Assembly: GCF_000712075.1 (NCBI RefSeq)
Contig: NZ_JONW01000006.1
Coordinates: 434,001-498,000 of the forward strand
Source of the DNA: Caulobacter sp. UNC358MFTsu5.1
Lineage (GTDB): Bacteria; Pseudomonadota; Alphaproteobacteria; Caulobacterales; Caulobacteraceae
DNA: 64,000 nucleotides
Direction: 5' to 3'
In this document: in pieces, positions 16,619 through 25,717 of the stretch
Numbering within the stretch: the first letter of the stretch is position 1
Layout: the number at the start of each line of letters is the position of its first letter
Notes under the pieces: generated by a model
Database searches by the model: none
What the model was told of the DNA's origin: nothing
What the model saw: the letters and a program-made list of their open reading frames with translations, nothing else
Position numbers and translations under genes: made by a program

Positions 16619-17293
16619 CTACAGCAGGCCGTGGGCGCGCGCCTCGAACACGGCCTCGGTCTTCGAGCGGACCTCCAGCTTGGTGTAGATGCGCCGCACG
16701 AAGGTCAGGACCGTGTTGCGCGACACGCCCATCAGCTCGGCGATCTCGTCGAACGAGAAGCCGCGCGTGATCAGTTGCAGCGTCTCCTTCTCGCGCTCCG
16801 ACAGGCTGGGCGTCTCGGCCCTGGCGCCGTCGTCCTCGGTCGGCGGCGGTTCGGGGCGGAAGCGCATCAGCACCTGCCGCGCGATCCGCGGGCTGATCGG
16901 GCTGCCGCCGCCGTGCAGGACCCGGATGTCCTCGGGGATGGCCGGCAGGGGGCTGTCCTTGAGCAGATAGCCGCTGGCGCCGGCCTCGATCGAGGCGATG
17001 ACGTGGTTCTCGTCGGCGAAGGTGGTCGACACCATGATCGCGCAGTCGGGCCACAGGGCGTGGGCCTGGCGGATCACGTCGATGCCCGAGCCGTCGGGCA
17101 GGCCCAGGTCCACCACCAGCACGTCGGCGGCCGAGCCGTCCAGCAGGGCCCGCGCCTCGGCCACCGTGGCTGCGACGCCGGCGACGGCCAGGTCGGGCGC
17201 CTGCGCCAGGGCCGAGCGGAACGCGTCCTGGAACGCGGCGTCGTCCTCCACCAGGATCACCCGGAGCGGCGGTCGCGCGGCTTCGGCGCTCAT
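16619..17293 (-). CDS. NarL/FixJ-type response regulator
   Basis: 224 residues. A receiver domain (VILVEDDAAFQDAF, phospho-Asp in VVDLGLPDG at about 59, conserved Lys in LLKDS) is followed by a LuxR-type helix-turn-helix (LSEREKETLQLITRGFSFDEIAELMGVSRNTVLTFVRRIY). It should bind DNA on phosphorylation. No histidine kinase is encoded nearby, so it is an orphan here. The start at MSAEAARPP was chosen because upstream codons are not family-like. In the helix-turn-helix NTVLTFVRRIY replaces the more common NTVKTHLRRIY. Confidence 0.82.
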   Translation of the reverse strand: MSAEAARPPLRVILVEDDAAFQDAFRSALAQAPDLAVAGVAATVAEARALLDGSAADVLVVDLGLPDGSGIDVIRQAHALWPDCAIMVSTTFADENHVIASIEAGASGYLLKDSPLPAIPEDIRVLHGGGSPISPRIARQVLMRFRPEPPPTEDDGARAETPSLSEREKETLQLITRGFSFDEIAELMGVSRNTVLTFVRRIYTKLEVRSKTEAVFEARAHGLL

Positions 17294-17533
17294 TTCCCTC
17301 TCCCTGCTCGTCGGACGTAGGTCCAGGCCGCGTAAGGATTCGCAGAGCCTGCGCCAGATGACGTCATCATATCTAGCGACAGGGCGAACGTTGATCTGAG
17401 AACGCCGTCGCGGCAACTAGACGTTGCTCGCGCCGCGGCGTCGCGGGGCGCGCCTCAAGAAGACCAGAACCAAGCTCGCGCGGGGGGCGCAGGGCAGGGG
17501 GCGCCGAAGCGGCCGCCTCCTGCCCCCAGGGCT

Positions 17534-18658
17534 TCAGGTCCGCCAGCGCAGCGTCGTCTCTTCCACCGGGTTGCGGAACGGCCGGCGCTCGTGGCGGCTG
17601 GCGTTCCATTCGCGCTTGAGCTGGTGGTACCAGCGGCCCTGCTGGTCGGCGTCGCCCATCCACATCAGCGGCGGGTTGTCCCGCAGGCCCCGGGTCTGGG
17701 CCTCGACGATCCGGCCGTCCTGGCGCAGGAAGGCGCGGGCGGCCAGGCGGATCACCGGATAGAGGGCGGTGAAGGCCGGGTGGTCGGACCAGATGATCTG
17801 GTTCATCCGGGTCTTGCCGGCGTTGATCGGGGTCATGGCCGACAGGGCCAGCACCTGGCGCTCGCCGACCTTCACGTGCTCCCAGCGCAGCCCCGGCAGT
17901 CGGAAGGTGATCTCGGTCAGGGGCTCGCCGCCCAGGATGGCGTAGGCCTTGGAGTTCTTGCTGGGCTCGTGCCGCACCATGGTGAAGCCGGCCTCGGACG
18001 GGGCGAAGGCCTTCTTCTTCTCGTGCTGGCTGGCGCCGGTGCGCCACCACCACTGCTGGTGCACATAGGGGCCGTGGGCCGGGTCGATCAGGCCCAGCAC
18101 CGCGTGGTCGATGTGGATGTCGTAGTCCAGGTGATCGACCAGCTTGGGCTTGCCGCCGACCACGCCCGGGATCGTCGGGGGAGGGAAGGGCGGCTGGCCC
18201 TCGAAACGCGGGTCGGCCGACATCCAGATCCACACCAGGCCCTGGGCCTCGACCAGCGGATAGGTCCGTACACGGACCTTGGTGATGTCCAGCGGGTTGT
18301 CGGCGGTCAGGGAGGGGATCTTGGCGCAGGCCCCGTCGGTGCGGAACCGCCAGCCGTGATAGGGGCATTCGACGCTTTCCCCGCCGCCATACTCGCCATT
18401 GGGTGGCTCTTCGCGGACCTTGCCGGCCGACAGCTTGGCGGCGCGGTGCGGGCAGACGTCGCGCAGGGCGTAGACGGCACCGGCCTTGGTGCGGCCGATC
18501 ATGACCGGCTGCCCCAGATACTCCCGGCTTTCCATCTTGCCCGGCTTCAGGTCGGGCGACAGGGCCGCCACGTACCAGGCGTCCATGACGAAGCCCTCGC
18601 CGAATTTCACGGCCTTGGAAGCCGGCCGAGCGGCCAGCACCTGCGCGTCGTCAGCCAT
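17534..18658 (-). CDS. Rieske-type aromatic ring-hydroxylating oxygenase
   Basis: 374 residues. The Rieske [2Fe-2S] motif is C69-P-H71 with C98-P-Y-H101; the gap between the pairs is longer than usual because of a Gly/Glu-rich insertion. The mononuclear iron site is suggested by DPAHGPYVHQQWWW at about 183-196. The arrangement matches VanA/phthalate-dioxygenase-like oxygenase subunits that hydroxylate or demethylate aromatic compounds. No reductase or ferredoxin gene is adjacent, so electrons come from elsewhere. The ATG at 18658 precedes the conserved region by about 25 residues. Confidence 0.82.
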   Translation of the reverse strand: MADDAQVLAARPASKAVKFGEGFVMDAWYVAALSPDLKPGKMESREYLGQPVMIGRTKAGAVYALRDVCPHRAAKLSAGKVREEPPNGEYGGGESVECPYHGWRFRTDGACAKIPSLTADNPLDITKVRVRTYPLVEAQGLVWIWMSADPRFEGQPPFPPPTIPGVVGGKPKLVDHLDYDIHIDHAVLGLIDPAHGPYVHQQWWWRTGASQHEKKKAFAPSEAGFTMVRHEPSKNSKAYAILGGEPLTEITFRLPGLRWEHVKVGERQVLALSAMTPINAGKTRMNQIIWSDHPAFTALYPVIRLAARAFLRQDGRIVEAQTRGLRDNPPLMWMGDADQQGRWYHQLKREWNASRHERRPFRNPVEETTLRWRT

Positions 18659-18772
18659 GTGGTACGCTTGCCCCCCGACACGCCCCCGCGCGCCGTCCCC
18701 GGGGCAGTAGGCGCCATGGCGAAGCTGGCGTCCAGCGCCCACAACCCTGCATTCCGTGAAGAGTTTGTGGCG

Positions 18773-18813
18773 CCTTCCCGAACCCTCGCCCGCCGGGCGA
18801 GGGTTCGGGAAGG
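18773..18813. terminator. Perfect 20-bp inverted repeat between peptidase and Rieske genes
   Basis: CCTTCCCGAACCCTCGCCCG is followed, after one base, by its exact complement. It lies just after the M20 peptidase stop on the minus strand and upstream of the Rieske gene. It may terminate peptidase transcription, though a T run is absent. Confidence 0.6.
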
Positions 18814-18820
18814 CCGGCGC

Positions 18821-20296
18821 CTACTTCGCCGCCGCCGTCTCCACCAGGCGCTGGTAGAACCGCACCATGCGTTCGACATTGGCCAGCGTCATGTGCTCGT
18901 TGGTGCCGTGGATCATCTCGGTGTCCTTCACCGCCAGCTGCAGCGGCTGGAACTTGTAGATGTCGTCGGCGATCGGGCCCATGTAGCGGCTGTCGCTGGC
19001 GGCGGTCATCAGGGCGGGGGCCACGGGGGCCTTGCTCTCATCGCCGGCCAGGGCGGCCAGGGTCTTCCAGCCCTCGGAGGTGGTCGAGGCCACCTTGCTG
19101 GGCTCGTCCGGGGCCTTCACCCAGGCCAGCTTGACCGGCAGGTCGCCGACCGCGCTCTTGGCCCGGGCCATCACGTCGGCCGAGGTGTCGCCGGGCGCGA
19201 TACGGTAGTTGATCCAGGCCGTGGCGTCCTGCGGCAGGACGTTCTCCTTGGGCGAACCCTTCAGCATGGTCGGGGCGATGGTCGTGTGCAGCATGGCCGC
19301 GCCCGCCGGGGTCTTGGCCGTCTGGCTGATCAGCAGCGGCGAGAACAGCCAGGTGTTGGCCGCCGCCATCTTGATGGTCGTCGAGCTGTGCGGGGCCAGG
19401 CTCTTGAGCATGTCGGCGCCGGGGCCGCTGAACTTCATCGGGAAGGCGTTGTCGTTGATGGCCAGCACGGCCTTGGCCAGGGTGGCCACCCCCGTCTGGG
19501 GAGGCGGGGCCGACGAGTGGCCGCCGACGGCCGGGGCGGTGACGGTCAGGGTGGCGTAGCCCTTCTCGGCCGTGGCGATCAGGGCCACCGGCTTCTTGGT
19601 CACCGGATGGTCCTCGACCACCACCATGCCCTCGTCCAGCACGAACTGGGCCTTGACGCCGCGCGACTTCAGCAGGGCCGCCGCCGCCCGGGCGCCGACG
19701 CCGCGCACCTCCTCGTCGTGGCCGCTGACCACGATCACCGTGCGCTTGGGGGTGAAGCCGGCCTTGGCCAGGCCGTCCAGGGCCTCGAACAGGGTGACCA
19801 GGCTGCCCTTGTCGTCGATCGAGCCGCGGCCCCACACCGCCCCGTCGGCCACCACCCCGTCGAACGGCGGATGGGTCCAGGCGCCCTCGCTGCCCGGGGT
19901 GACCGGCACCACGTCCTGGTGGGCCATCAGCACGATGGGGGCGAGGCTCCGGTCGGTCCCCTGCCAGGTGTAGACCAGGGCGTGGCCGGCCACGACCTCG
20001 CGGGCCATCACCCGGTGGGCGTCCGGATAGGTGGCCTGAAGCCACGCGTGGAGCTTGTCCCACTCGCCGGGCTGGTCCTCGGCGGCGTCCTGATGGCTGA
20101 CGGTCTGGAAGCGCACGGCCTCGCCCAGGTGGCGGGCGGCCAGGGCCACGTCGACGGGCCGGGCCGAGGCCAGGTGGATGCTGGAGGTGTCGACCGCCGC
20201 CGGCGCCTTGAACGTCGCCGTCCGCACCGCCACCACGGCCCCGACCGCCAGCACCAGACCCACGGCCGTCAGCGCCGTCCTGCTCTTCCAGCCCAT
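18821..20296 (-). CDS. M20-family metallopeptidase, membrane-anchored or exported
   Basis: 491 residues with an N-terminal hydrophobic segment (residues 8-25) serving as signal or anchor. Dinuclear zinc site motifs: MAHQDVVPV (His), GRGSIDDKG (bridging Asp) and SGHDEEVRG (catalytic Glu pair), with an M20 dimerisation domain in the middle (GGHSSAPPPQTG). This matches carboxypeptidase PM20/CPG2-like enzymes (bacterial M20 with SIDDKG). It is probably a periplasmic amino-acid- or peptide-releasing hydrolase; the substrate is unknown. Confidence 0.82.
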   Translation of the reverse strand: MGWKSRTALTAVGLVLAVGAVVAVRTATFKAPAAVDTSSIHLASARPVDVALAARHLGEAVRFQTVSHQDAAEDQPGEWDKLHAWLQATYPDAHRVMAREVVAGHALVYTWQGTDRSLAPIVLMAHQDVVPVTPGSEGAWTHPPFDGVVADGAVWGRGSIDDKGSLVTLFEALDGLAKAGFTPKRTVIVVSGHDEEVRGVGARAAAALLKSRGVKAQFVLDEGMVVVEDHPVTKKPVALIATAEKGYATLTVTAPAVGGHSSAPPPQTGVATLAKAVLAINDNAFPMKFSGPGADMLKSLAPHSSTTIKMAAANTWLFSPLLISQTAKTPAGAAMLHTTIAPTMLKGSPKENVLPQDATAWINYRIAPGDTSADVMARAKSAVGDLPVKLAWVKAPDEPSKVASTTSEGWKTLAALAGDESKAPVAPALMTAASDSRYMGPIADDIYKFQPLQLAVKDTEMIHGTNEHMTLANVERMVRFYQRLVETAAAK

Positions 20297-20366
20297 GTCG
20301 CGAACTCCCCGAACGCTTGTTTGGAGGGACTGTGCGATGGGTTGGGGGAACTGCCAACCCCCTTCC

Positions 20367-20507
20367 CCGTCATCCTCGGACTTGTTCCGAGGACCCCTGT
20401 TTCAACCGAGAAGAAGGTTGATCCGTGTAACGGGGCGCCGGCGGTCCACTTCCAAGCGGCAACTCGACGGACCTAGGGGGCCTCGGAACAAGTCCGAGGA
20501 TGACGGA
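20367..20507. repeat. Palindromic repeat, family C (copy 1)
   Basis: The ends are CCGTCATCCTCGGACTTGTT and its complement, forming a stem of about 30 bp around a 75-base interior. The interior resembles that of the copy at 36261-36400 in opposite orientation (both keep GAAGAAGG and GATCCGTG). Confidence 0.85.
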
Positions 20508-20537
20508 GGGAGGGAAAGCGCGGCCAGGCCCCCGCCC

Positions 20538-21098
20538 TCACTCCCCCTCGATCGACCGGATCACCCGCGCCGGATTGCCGCCGACCAGGGTGTTGGCCGG
20601 GATGTCCTTGGTCACTACCGACCCCGCCGCGACGACGGAATTCTCGCCCACCGTCACTCCGCCGATGATCGTGACCCCCGCGGCGATCCACACGCCGCGC
20701 TCGATCGTGATGGGTCTGGCCGTCACGAACGCGGTGCGCTGCGAGGGCGCGACGGGATGGCCTTCGGTGATCAGGCTGACATTGGGGCCGATCAGCACGT
20801 CGTCGCCGATCGTGACCGGCGCCAGGTCGTAGATCGTGCAGTTCTGGTTGATGAACACCCTTTGGCCGACGGCGATGTTCCTGCCGCAGGTGGTGTGGAA
20901 CGGCGGCAGCAGGCGGAACTGGTCGTCCAGGTCGCGGCCCGTCAGCTCGGCGAACAGCCGCCGGATCTCGTCGGCGTCGTCCATGGTCAGGCGGTTGAGG
21001 GCCGGGGTCAGGCGCATGGCCCGCTGGACGTCGGCGACCATGGCGCGGGACTCCGGCGTCCGCCGGGCGATCCTGATCTCGTCGTCGCGCTGGGGCAT
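20538..21098 (-). CDS. Sugar O-acetyltransferase, maltose/galactoside type (left-handed beta helix)
   Basis: 186 residues. The N-terminal Maa-type helix (RAMVADVQRAMRLTPALNRL) is followed by hexapeptide repeats (VFINQNCTIYDLAPVTIGDDVLIGPNVSLITEGHPV), with the catalytic His in TEGHPV. It transfers acetyl from acetyl-CoA to a sugar or oligosaccharide (LacA/NodL/Maa family). It is monocistronic, with no sugar genes beside it, and diverges from the OmpA-like gene. Confidence 0.85.
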   Translation of the reverse strand: MPQRDDEIRIARRTPESRAMVADVQRAMRLTPALNRLTMDDADEIRRLFAELTGRDLDDQFRLLPPFHTTCGRNIAVGQRVFINQNCTIYDLAPVTIGDDVLIGPNVSLITEGHPVAPSQRTAFVTARPITIERGVWIAAGVTIIGGVTVGENSVVAAGSVVTKDIPANTLVGGNPARVIRSIEGE

Positions 21099-21170
21099 GG
21101 TTGTCTTTCCGATTCGATTCGCCCAGCTTACGCGTGGCTTGGCCGAAGACGGCGGGTCGGCGAAGGGGCA

Positions 21171-21659
21171 ATGACGGATTCATCAAGGACGGCCCCAACG
21201 CGGGGCTTCAGCCGCCGGACGTTGATCGGCCTGTTCCTCGGCGTCGCCGGCGGCCTGCCCTCGGTCGCGAACGCCATAAGCTTTCGCGCCCCTGAATTCT
21301 GGCTCCACTTTCCACCTGACTCCGCCGACCTTTCACCCACGGCGATGTCGGTTGTTCGGGACACCAAGGCGTATTTCGACGGAGCGAGAGCCGAGCCCAA
21401 TTCGCGCAACATGTGGTGCCACATCATGGGTGGGGTCGATGGCGCGGAGTTTTCCAAGGGACTGCAGCGCCTCGCGCTGGAGCGGGCGACGTCGGTTGCC
21501 CGCGCCCTGGAGACTCTTGGACTCGCCCCTGGGGACTGCTTCCCGACCCGCCTCGCTGGACCCACCCCTTTTGTGCCGAGCCAGCCCGGCAAGGCCGAGG
21601 ACTTCAATCGCGTCGTCGTGATCACCCTGTACCCCGGCATGGCGCCCATCGGGAACTAG
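21171..21659 (+). CDS. Tat/Sec-exported OmpA-like domain protein
   Basis: 162 residues. A twin-arginine-like leader (SRRTLIGLFLGVAGGLPSVANA) is followed by an OmpA-like segment: FPPDSADLSPTAMSVV matches the start of the peptidoglycan-binding fold, and GLQRLALERATSVARALETLGL matches its LSxxRAxxVxxxL helix. The canonical glycan-binding GHTDxxG is reduced to MGGVDGAEF, so peptidoglycan binding is uncertain. The start was chosen for the GAAGGGG site and the signal peptide; longer frames overlap the divergent acetyltransferase. Confidence 0.65.
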   Translation: MTDSSRTAPTRGFSRRTLIGLFLGVAGGLPSVANAISFRAPEFWLHFPPDSADLSPTAMSVVRDTKAYFDGARAEPNSRNMWCHIMGGVDGAEFSKGLQRLALERATSVARALETLGLAPGDCFPTRLAGPTPFVPSQPGKAEDFNRVVVITLYPGMAPIGN

Positions 21660-21753
21660 TCGACGGTGAAGGCGGGCGCCTCGCGCATTTGCCTTGCGCC
21701 CCCCGCTCGCGCATAGGCTGGCGCGTGATTCCAGCGAAGGTCTCGAGAGCGGC

Positions 21754-22731
21754 ATGAGCGTCCTGGTCCTCGGAGGGACGGGTTTCATCGGCGGGCCGAC
21801 GGTCGCGCGGCTGCTGGCCGACGGGGTCGAGACCGCCGTCGCCCATCGCATGTCCCATGAGGACGCCCGCGCCGCCCCGGCCGGCGCCGCGTCCGTCGTG
21901 CTGGACCGTCGCGACCCGGCGGCGGTGCTGGCCGCCGTGCGCGACCTCAAGGTCGACACCGTGGTCGACCTGATCGCCTATACTCGGGCCGACACCCTGC
22001 CGCTGCTGGACGCCCTGGCGGGCGAGATCGGCCGCTACGTGCTGGTCAGCTCGGTCGACGTCTATCGCAACTACGAGGGCCTGCACCGCCGGGGCCGGCC
22101 GACGCCGATCTGGGACCGCCTGACCGAGGACGCCGAGCTGCGCGCCAGCCGCTTCCCCTACCGCCTGGCAAAGCCCCGAGCGGCGAGCGATCCCCAGGCC
22201 TGGATGGACGACTACGACAAGATCCCCCTTGAGGAGGCGGCGCGCGCCGCCGGCGGGTTCGAGGCGACCATCCTGCGCCTGCCGATGGTGTTCGGGCCGG
22301 GCGACCGGCAGCGGCGGTTCTCGTGGGCGATCCGGCCGATGGCCCAGGGCCGGCCGCGGATCGTGATCCCCCACCCGTGGGCCGGCTGGCGGGCGACCTT
22401 CGGCTATGTCGACGACGTGGCCGCCGGGATCGCCCTGGCGGCGGTCCACCCCCGGGCGGGCGGCGAGACCTTCAACCTGGGCCGCGCCAACACCCCGACC
22501 AACATCGCCTGGGCGGCGTCGTTCGCCGAGCACCTGAACTGGCCCGGCGAGGTCCAGCTGGCCCATCCGGACGTGGCGCGCGGGGCCCTGGCCAAGGCGG
22601 TCTCGGGCCTGGACCTGGGCTATCCGCTGTTCGTCGACAACGCCAAGATCCGCCGCCGGCTGGGCTATGCCGAGGTCACCGACTTCGACGAGGCCCTGGC
22701 GCGGACCGTGGCCGACGAGATGGCGCGGTGA
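21754..22731 (+). CDS. NAD-dependent epimerase/dehydratase family protein
   Basis: 325 residues. The Rossmann motif VLGGTGFIGGPTV lies at the N-terminus, followed by short-chain reductase features (LVSSVDVYRNY, YDKIPLEEAARAAGG). The usual YxxxK is replaced by YDDYDKIPLEE-type sequence, as in atypical SDR members. The substrate is unknown. The sequence after the stop is a solo inverted-repeat arm related to the DUF559 cassettes, then an MFS gene. Confidence 0.75.
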   Translation: MSVLVLGGTGFIGGPTVARLLADGVETAVAHRMSHEDARAAPAGAASVVLDRRDPAAVLAAVRDLKVDTVVDLIAYTRADTLPLLDALAGEIGRYVLVSSVDVYRNYEGLHRRGRPTPIWDRLTEDAELRASRFPYRLAKPRAASDPQAWMDDYDKIPLEEAARAAGGFEATILRLPMVFGPGDRQRRFSWAIRPMAQGRPRIVIPHPWAGWRATFGYVDDVAAGIALAAVHPRAGGETFNLGRANTPTNIAWAASFAEHLNWPGEVQLAHPDVARGALAKAVSGLDLGYPLFVDNAKIRRRLGYAEVTDFDEALARTVADEMAR

Positions 22732-22740
22732 GGGCGTAAC

Positions 22741-22798
22741 CCCTCACCCTCCCACGCCTGCGACGCGGGCCCCGCCCTCTCCCTCTGGGAGAGGGAGT
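22741..22798. repeat. Solo inverted-repeat arm related to the DUF559 cassettes
   Basis: It begins CTCACCCTCCCAC about 12 bases after the epimerase stop, continues through a GCGGGCCCC-like core and ends in CTCTCCCTCTGGGAGAGGGAG. The order of blocks equals the right arm of the cassettes at 44102-44161 and 47591-47650, but no endonuclease gene is attached. Confidence 0.7.
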
Positions 22799-22833
22799 TC
22801 TTTGAGCGTACCCTCGCTCCGAGAGGGGCGCTC

Positions 22834-24012
22834 ATGACTTCATCCAGAACCTGGCCCGCCTGGCTGGTCTGCCTGCTGGCGGCGATGATCGAGGGGTTCG
22901 ACATCCAGTCCATGGGCGTGGCCGCGCCGCGCATGCTGCCGGCCCTGCACCTGTCGCCGGGCCAGGCCGGGTGGGCGTTCAGCGCCAGCCTGATCGGCCT
23001 GATGGTCGGGGCCAGCTTCGGCGGGGTGGTCGCCGACCGGGTCGGGCGGCGGCCGGTGCTGACCGTCTCGGTGGCGGCGTTCGGGGTGTTCTCGCTGGTC
23101 ACGGCCCTGGCGAGCGGCTTCGCGCCGCTGCTGGTCGTTCGCTTCCTGACGGGCCTGGGCCTGGGCGGAGCCATGCCGATGCTGATCGCCCTGGCTTCCG
23201 AGCGCGCCAGCCCGGCCCGCAAGGCGACCATGGTGGCCCTGATCGCCGGCGGCATGCCGCTGGGCGGGGCGGTGGCGGGACTGGTGGCCCGCACGCCCGC
23301 GGCCCTGGACGACTGGCGGACCATCTTCCTGGTCGGCGGCCTGGTCCCGCTGGTGGTCGCGCCGTTGCTCTATCTCGTGCTGCCGGTCGGACGCCCCGAC
23401 CGCGCCGACCATCGGCCGGGCGCCGCGGCCGGGGCGCTGTTCGGGACCGGGCGCTGGCCGGCCACCGCCTGCATCTGGGTCAGCTACGCCCTGGTCGCCC
23501 TGACCCTGCACCTGCTGCTGAACTGGCTGCCGACCCTGATGGTGGCGCGCGGCCTGCCGACCGGCTTCGCCTTCCTGGTCTCGACCCTGTTCAACCTGGG
23601 CGGGGCCAGCGGCGGGCTGGCGTTCGGGGCGGTGGTCGACCGGCTGGGCGCGCGCGGGCCGCTGTTGGCCGGGTTCGCCGGCCTGGCCGTGGCCCTGGTG
23701 CTGATGGCCGGCGCCGGCGGCCAGGCGCCGATCGCCATCCTGGCCTTCACCGCCGGCTTCCTGCTGATGGGCGGGCAATTCACCCTCTACGGCCTGACCC
23801 CGCCCTACTACCCCGCCGTCGTGCGGGCCACGGGCGTGGGGGCGGCGGTGGCGGCCGGCCGCGTGGGCTCGATCTTCGGACCCCTGGCGGCGGCCGAGCT
23901 GATCGGCGGCGGAGCCAGCGGCGCGGCGGTGGTCGGGGCGCTGGTGCCGGTGGTGGTCGTGGCGGGCGCGGTGGCGGTGGGGCTGACGTTCTTCGCGAAG
24001 CCGACCGACTAG
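22834..24012 (+). CDS. MFS transporter, AAHS-like
   Basis: 392 residues with about 12 predicted membrane helices. The MFS signature is visible between helices 2 and 3 (GVVADRVGRRPVLT), and the first helix has EGFDIQSMGVAAPRM, close to aromatic-acid/H+ symporters (DGxDxxxxG). It probably imports a small organic acid in symport with protons; the substrate cannot be fixed. It is the last gene before a family A repeat and converges with ccr. Confidence 0.8.
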   Translation: MTSSRTWPAWLVCLLAAMIEGFDIQSMGVAAPRMLPALHLSPGQAGWAFSASLIGLMVGASFGGVVADRVGRRPVLTVSVAAFGVFSLVTALASGFAPLLVVRFLTGLGLGGAMPMLIALASERASPARKATMVALIAGGMPLGGAVAGLVARTPAALDDWRTIFLVGGLVPLVVAPLLYLVLPVGRPDRADHRPGAAAGALFGTGRWPATACIWVSYALVALTLHLLLNWLPTLMVARGLPTGFAFLVSTLFNLGGASGGLAFGAVVDRLGARGPLLAGFAGLAVALVLMAGAGGQAPIAILAFTAGFLLMGGQFTLYGLTPPYYPAVVRATGVGAAVAAGRVGSIFGPLAAAELIGGGASGAAVVGALVPVVVVAGAVAVGLTFFAKPTD

Positions 24013-24016
24013 GACC

Positions 24017-24095
24017 GGGGACATGCCCTTGCGGCGTGTCCCCAGCTTTCGCACCGAGCCAAGCGGTTGGGGACACGCCGCAAGGGCATGTCCCC
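24017..24095. repeat. Palindromic repeat, family A (copy 2)
   Basis: The two 28-base arms are identical to those at 1030-1108; the 23-base loop differs from that copy but is identical to the loop at 39696-39774. It lies between the convergent MFS and ccr genes, where it could end transcription on both strands. Confidence 0.9.
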
Positions 24096-24103
24096 GTCAG
24101 CAG

Positions 24104-25375
24104 TCACCCCAGCTCCACCACCTCCTCGAACGTCCGCAGGCCCGGGCGCTGGGCGCAGACCAGCACCGCCATGTTCCCGGGCAGGTGCTGGTTGGCCAGC
24201 ATCTTCTCGTGGGCGGCGGGGATCTGGTCCCAGGGGAAGACCTCGGACAGGCAGGGGTCCACCCGGCGGTCGATGACCAGCTGGTTGGCGGCGCTGGCCT
24301 GCATCAGGTTGGCGAAGTGGCTGCCCTGGACGCGCTTCTGGCGCATCCACAGGAAGCGGGCGTCCATGGTCAGGTTGAAGCCGCTGGTGCCGGCGCAGAT
24401 GGCGACCATGCCGCCGCGCTTCACCACGAACACCGAGACCGGGAAGGTCGACTCGCCCGGGTGCTCGAACACCAGGTCGACGTCCTTGTTGCCGGTGACC
24501 TGCCAGATGGCTTTGCCGAACTTGCGGCTCTCCTTCATGTAGTCGGCGAACTCGGGGCCGTTGACCTTGGGCAGCTGGCCCCAGCAGTTGAATTCCTTGC
24601 GGTTCAGCACCGCCTTGGCGCCCATGCTTTTGACGAAGTCGATCTTGTCGTCGTCGCTGACCACGCCGATGGCGTTGGCCCCGGCCACGGCGGCCAGCTG
24701 CACGGCGAAGACGCCCAGCCCGCCCGACGCGCCCCAGACCAGCACGTTCTGGCCGGGCTTCAGCTCATGCGGCTTGTGGCCGAACAGCATGCGGTAGGCG
24801 GTGGCCAGGGTCAGGGTGTAGCAGGCGGCCTCTTCCCAGGTCAGGTGGCGCGGGCGCGGCATCAGCTGGCGCGACTGCACCCGGCAGAACTGGGCGAAGC
24901 TGCCGTCCGGCGTCTCGTAGCCCCAGATGCGCTGGCTGGACGAGTACATCGGGTCGCCGCCGTTGCACTCCTCGTCGTCGCCGTCGTCCTGATTGCAGTG
25001 GATGACGACCTCGTCGCCCAGCTTCCAGCGCTTGACCTTGGCGCCCACCTTCCAGACGATGCCGGAGGCGTCCGAGCCGGCGACGTGGAAGGGCTGCTTG
25101 TGGCCGTCCAGCGGGCTGATCGGCTCGCCCAGGGCGGCCCAGACGCCGTTGTAGTTGACGCCGGCGGCCATCACGAGCACCAGCACCTCGTCCTCGCCGA
25201 TCTCCCAGGTGGGCACGACCTCGACCCGCATGGCGTCGGACGGCTTGCCGTGACGCTCCTTGCGGATGGCCCAGGCGTACATGGTCTTGGGCACGTGGAA
25301 GGCCGGCGGAATCTCGCCGATCTCGTAGAGGTCCTTCGGCGCGGGCTCGGCCGTACCTTGCGTGGCGGTGCTCAT
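24104..25375 (-). CDS. ccr: Crotonyl-CoA carboxylase/reductase
   Basis: 423 residues, the usual length for Ccr. A medium-chain dehydrogenase fold: the N-terminal region has the KTMYAWAIRKERHGKPSDAM and VLVMAAGVNYNGVWAALGEP motifs, the NADPH fold has VLVWGASGGLGVFAVQLA, and the C-terminal CoA/CO2 region has FEHPGESTFPVSVFVVKRGG. It reductively carboxylates crotonyl-CoA to ethylmalonyl-CoA with NADPH and CO2, the key step of the ethylmalonyl-CoA pathway. Other pathway genes are not adjacent; a crotonase gene starts divergently. A palindrome at 25536-25550 may be its operator. Confidence 0.95.
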   Translation of the reverse strand: MSTATQGTAEPAPKDLYEIGEIPPAFHVPKTMYAWAIRKERHGKPSDAMRVEVVPTWEIGEDEVLVLVMAAGVNYNGVWAALGEPISPLDGHKQPFHVAGSDASGIVWKVGAKVKRWKLGDEVVIHCNQDDGDDEECNGGDPMYSSSQRIWGYETPDGSFAQFCRVQSRQLMPRPRHLTWEEAACYTLTLATAYRMLFGHKPHELKPGQNVLVWGASGGLGVFAVQLAAVAGANAIGVVSDDDKIDFVKSMGAKAVLNRKEFNCWGQLPKVNGPEFADYMKESRKFGKAIWQVTGNKDVDLVFEHPGESTFPVSVFVVKRGGMVAICAGTSGFNLTMDARFLWMRQKRVQGSHFANLMQASAANQLVIDRRVDPCLSEVFPWDQIPAAHEKMLANQHLPGNMAVLVCAQRPGLRTFEEVVELG

Positions 25376-25535
25376 CTCACTCCCCGGTCTTTTCGGCGCT
25401 GCAACACAACGCGCGATCGGCTCTCTGCGCTCCGTGGACCGTTCGGGCGGTCCATCCTTATGGGGCTCCGTCGCGGAAAGGCCGCGCCGAAGCCACCAAG
25501 CTGTGACAAGCGTTTAACTCTGGCAAGCGGAAAAT

Positions 25536-25550
25536 TGTTGCATCGCAGCA
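25536..25550. promoter_or_regulatory. Palindrome upstream of ccr, possible TetR/PhaR-type operator
   Basis: TGTTGC-ATC-GCAGCA is one base from a perfect TGTTGC-N3-GCAACA palindrome, and a perfect version lies at 34249-34263 upstream of the TetR gene. It is 160 bases before the ccr start. Confidence 0.45.
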
Positions 25551-25583
25551 TGGTTGCGCGCGAAACCATCATTCTCTTCTGAT

Positions 25584-25710
25584 CCGCTCATCCCGGCGAA
25601 TGCCGGGACCCAGATCCCATGGCGGCGAGGCTGATTGGAAGGGCGCGACGCTCGTGGCGTCAGCCTCAAAGCCATTCCATCTGGGTCCCGGCATTCGCCG
25701 GGATGAGCGG
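25584..25710. repeat. Palindromic repeat, family E (copy 1)
   Basis: The ends are CCGCTCATCCCGGCGAATGC and its complement. The interior resembles, in inverted orientation, the copy at 61715-61841 (both keep GGCGTCAGCCTCAAAGCC). It lies between ccr and the crotonase gene. Confidence 0.88.
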
Positions 25711-25717
25711 AGAGAAA

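Noticed and set aside
25619..25717. N-terminal extension of the crotonase to an ATG at 25619
   Set aside because: These codons lie within the family E palindromic repeat, which also occurs elsewhere without a gene.
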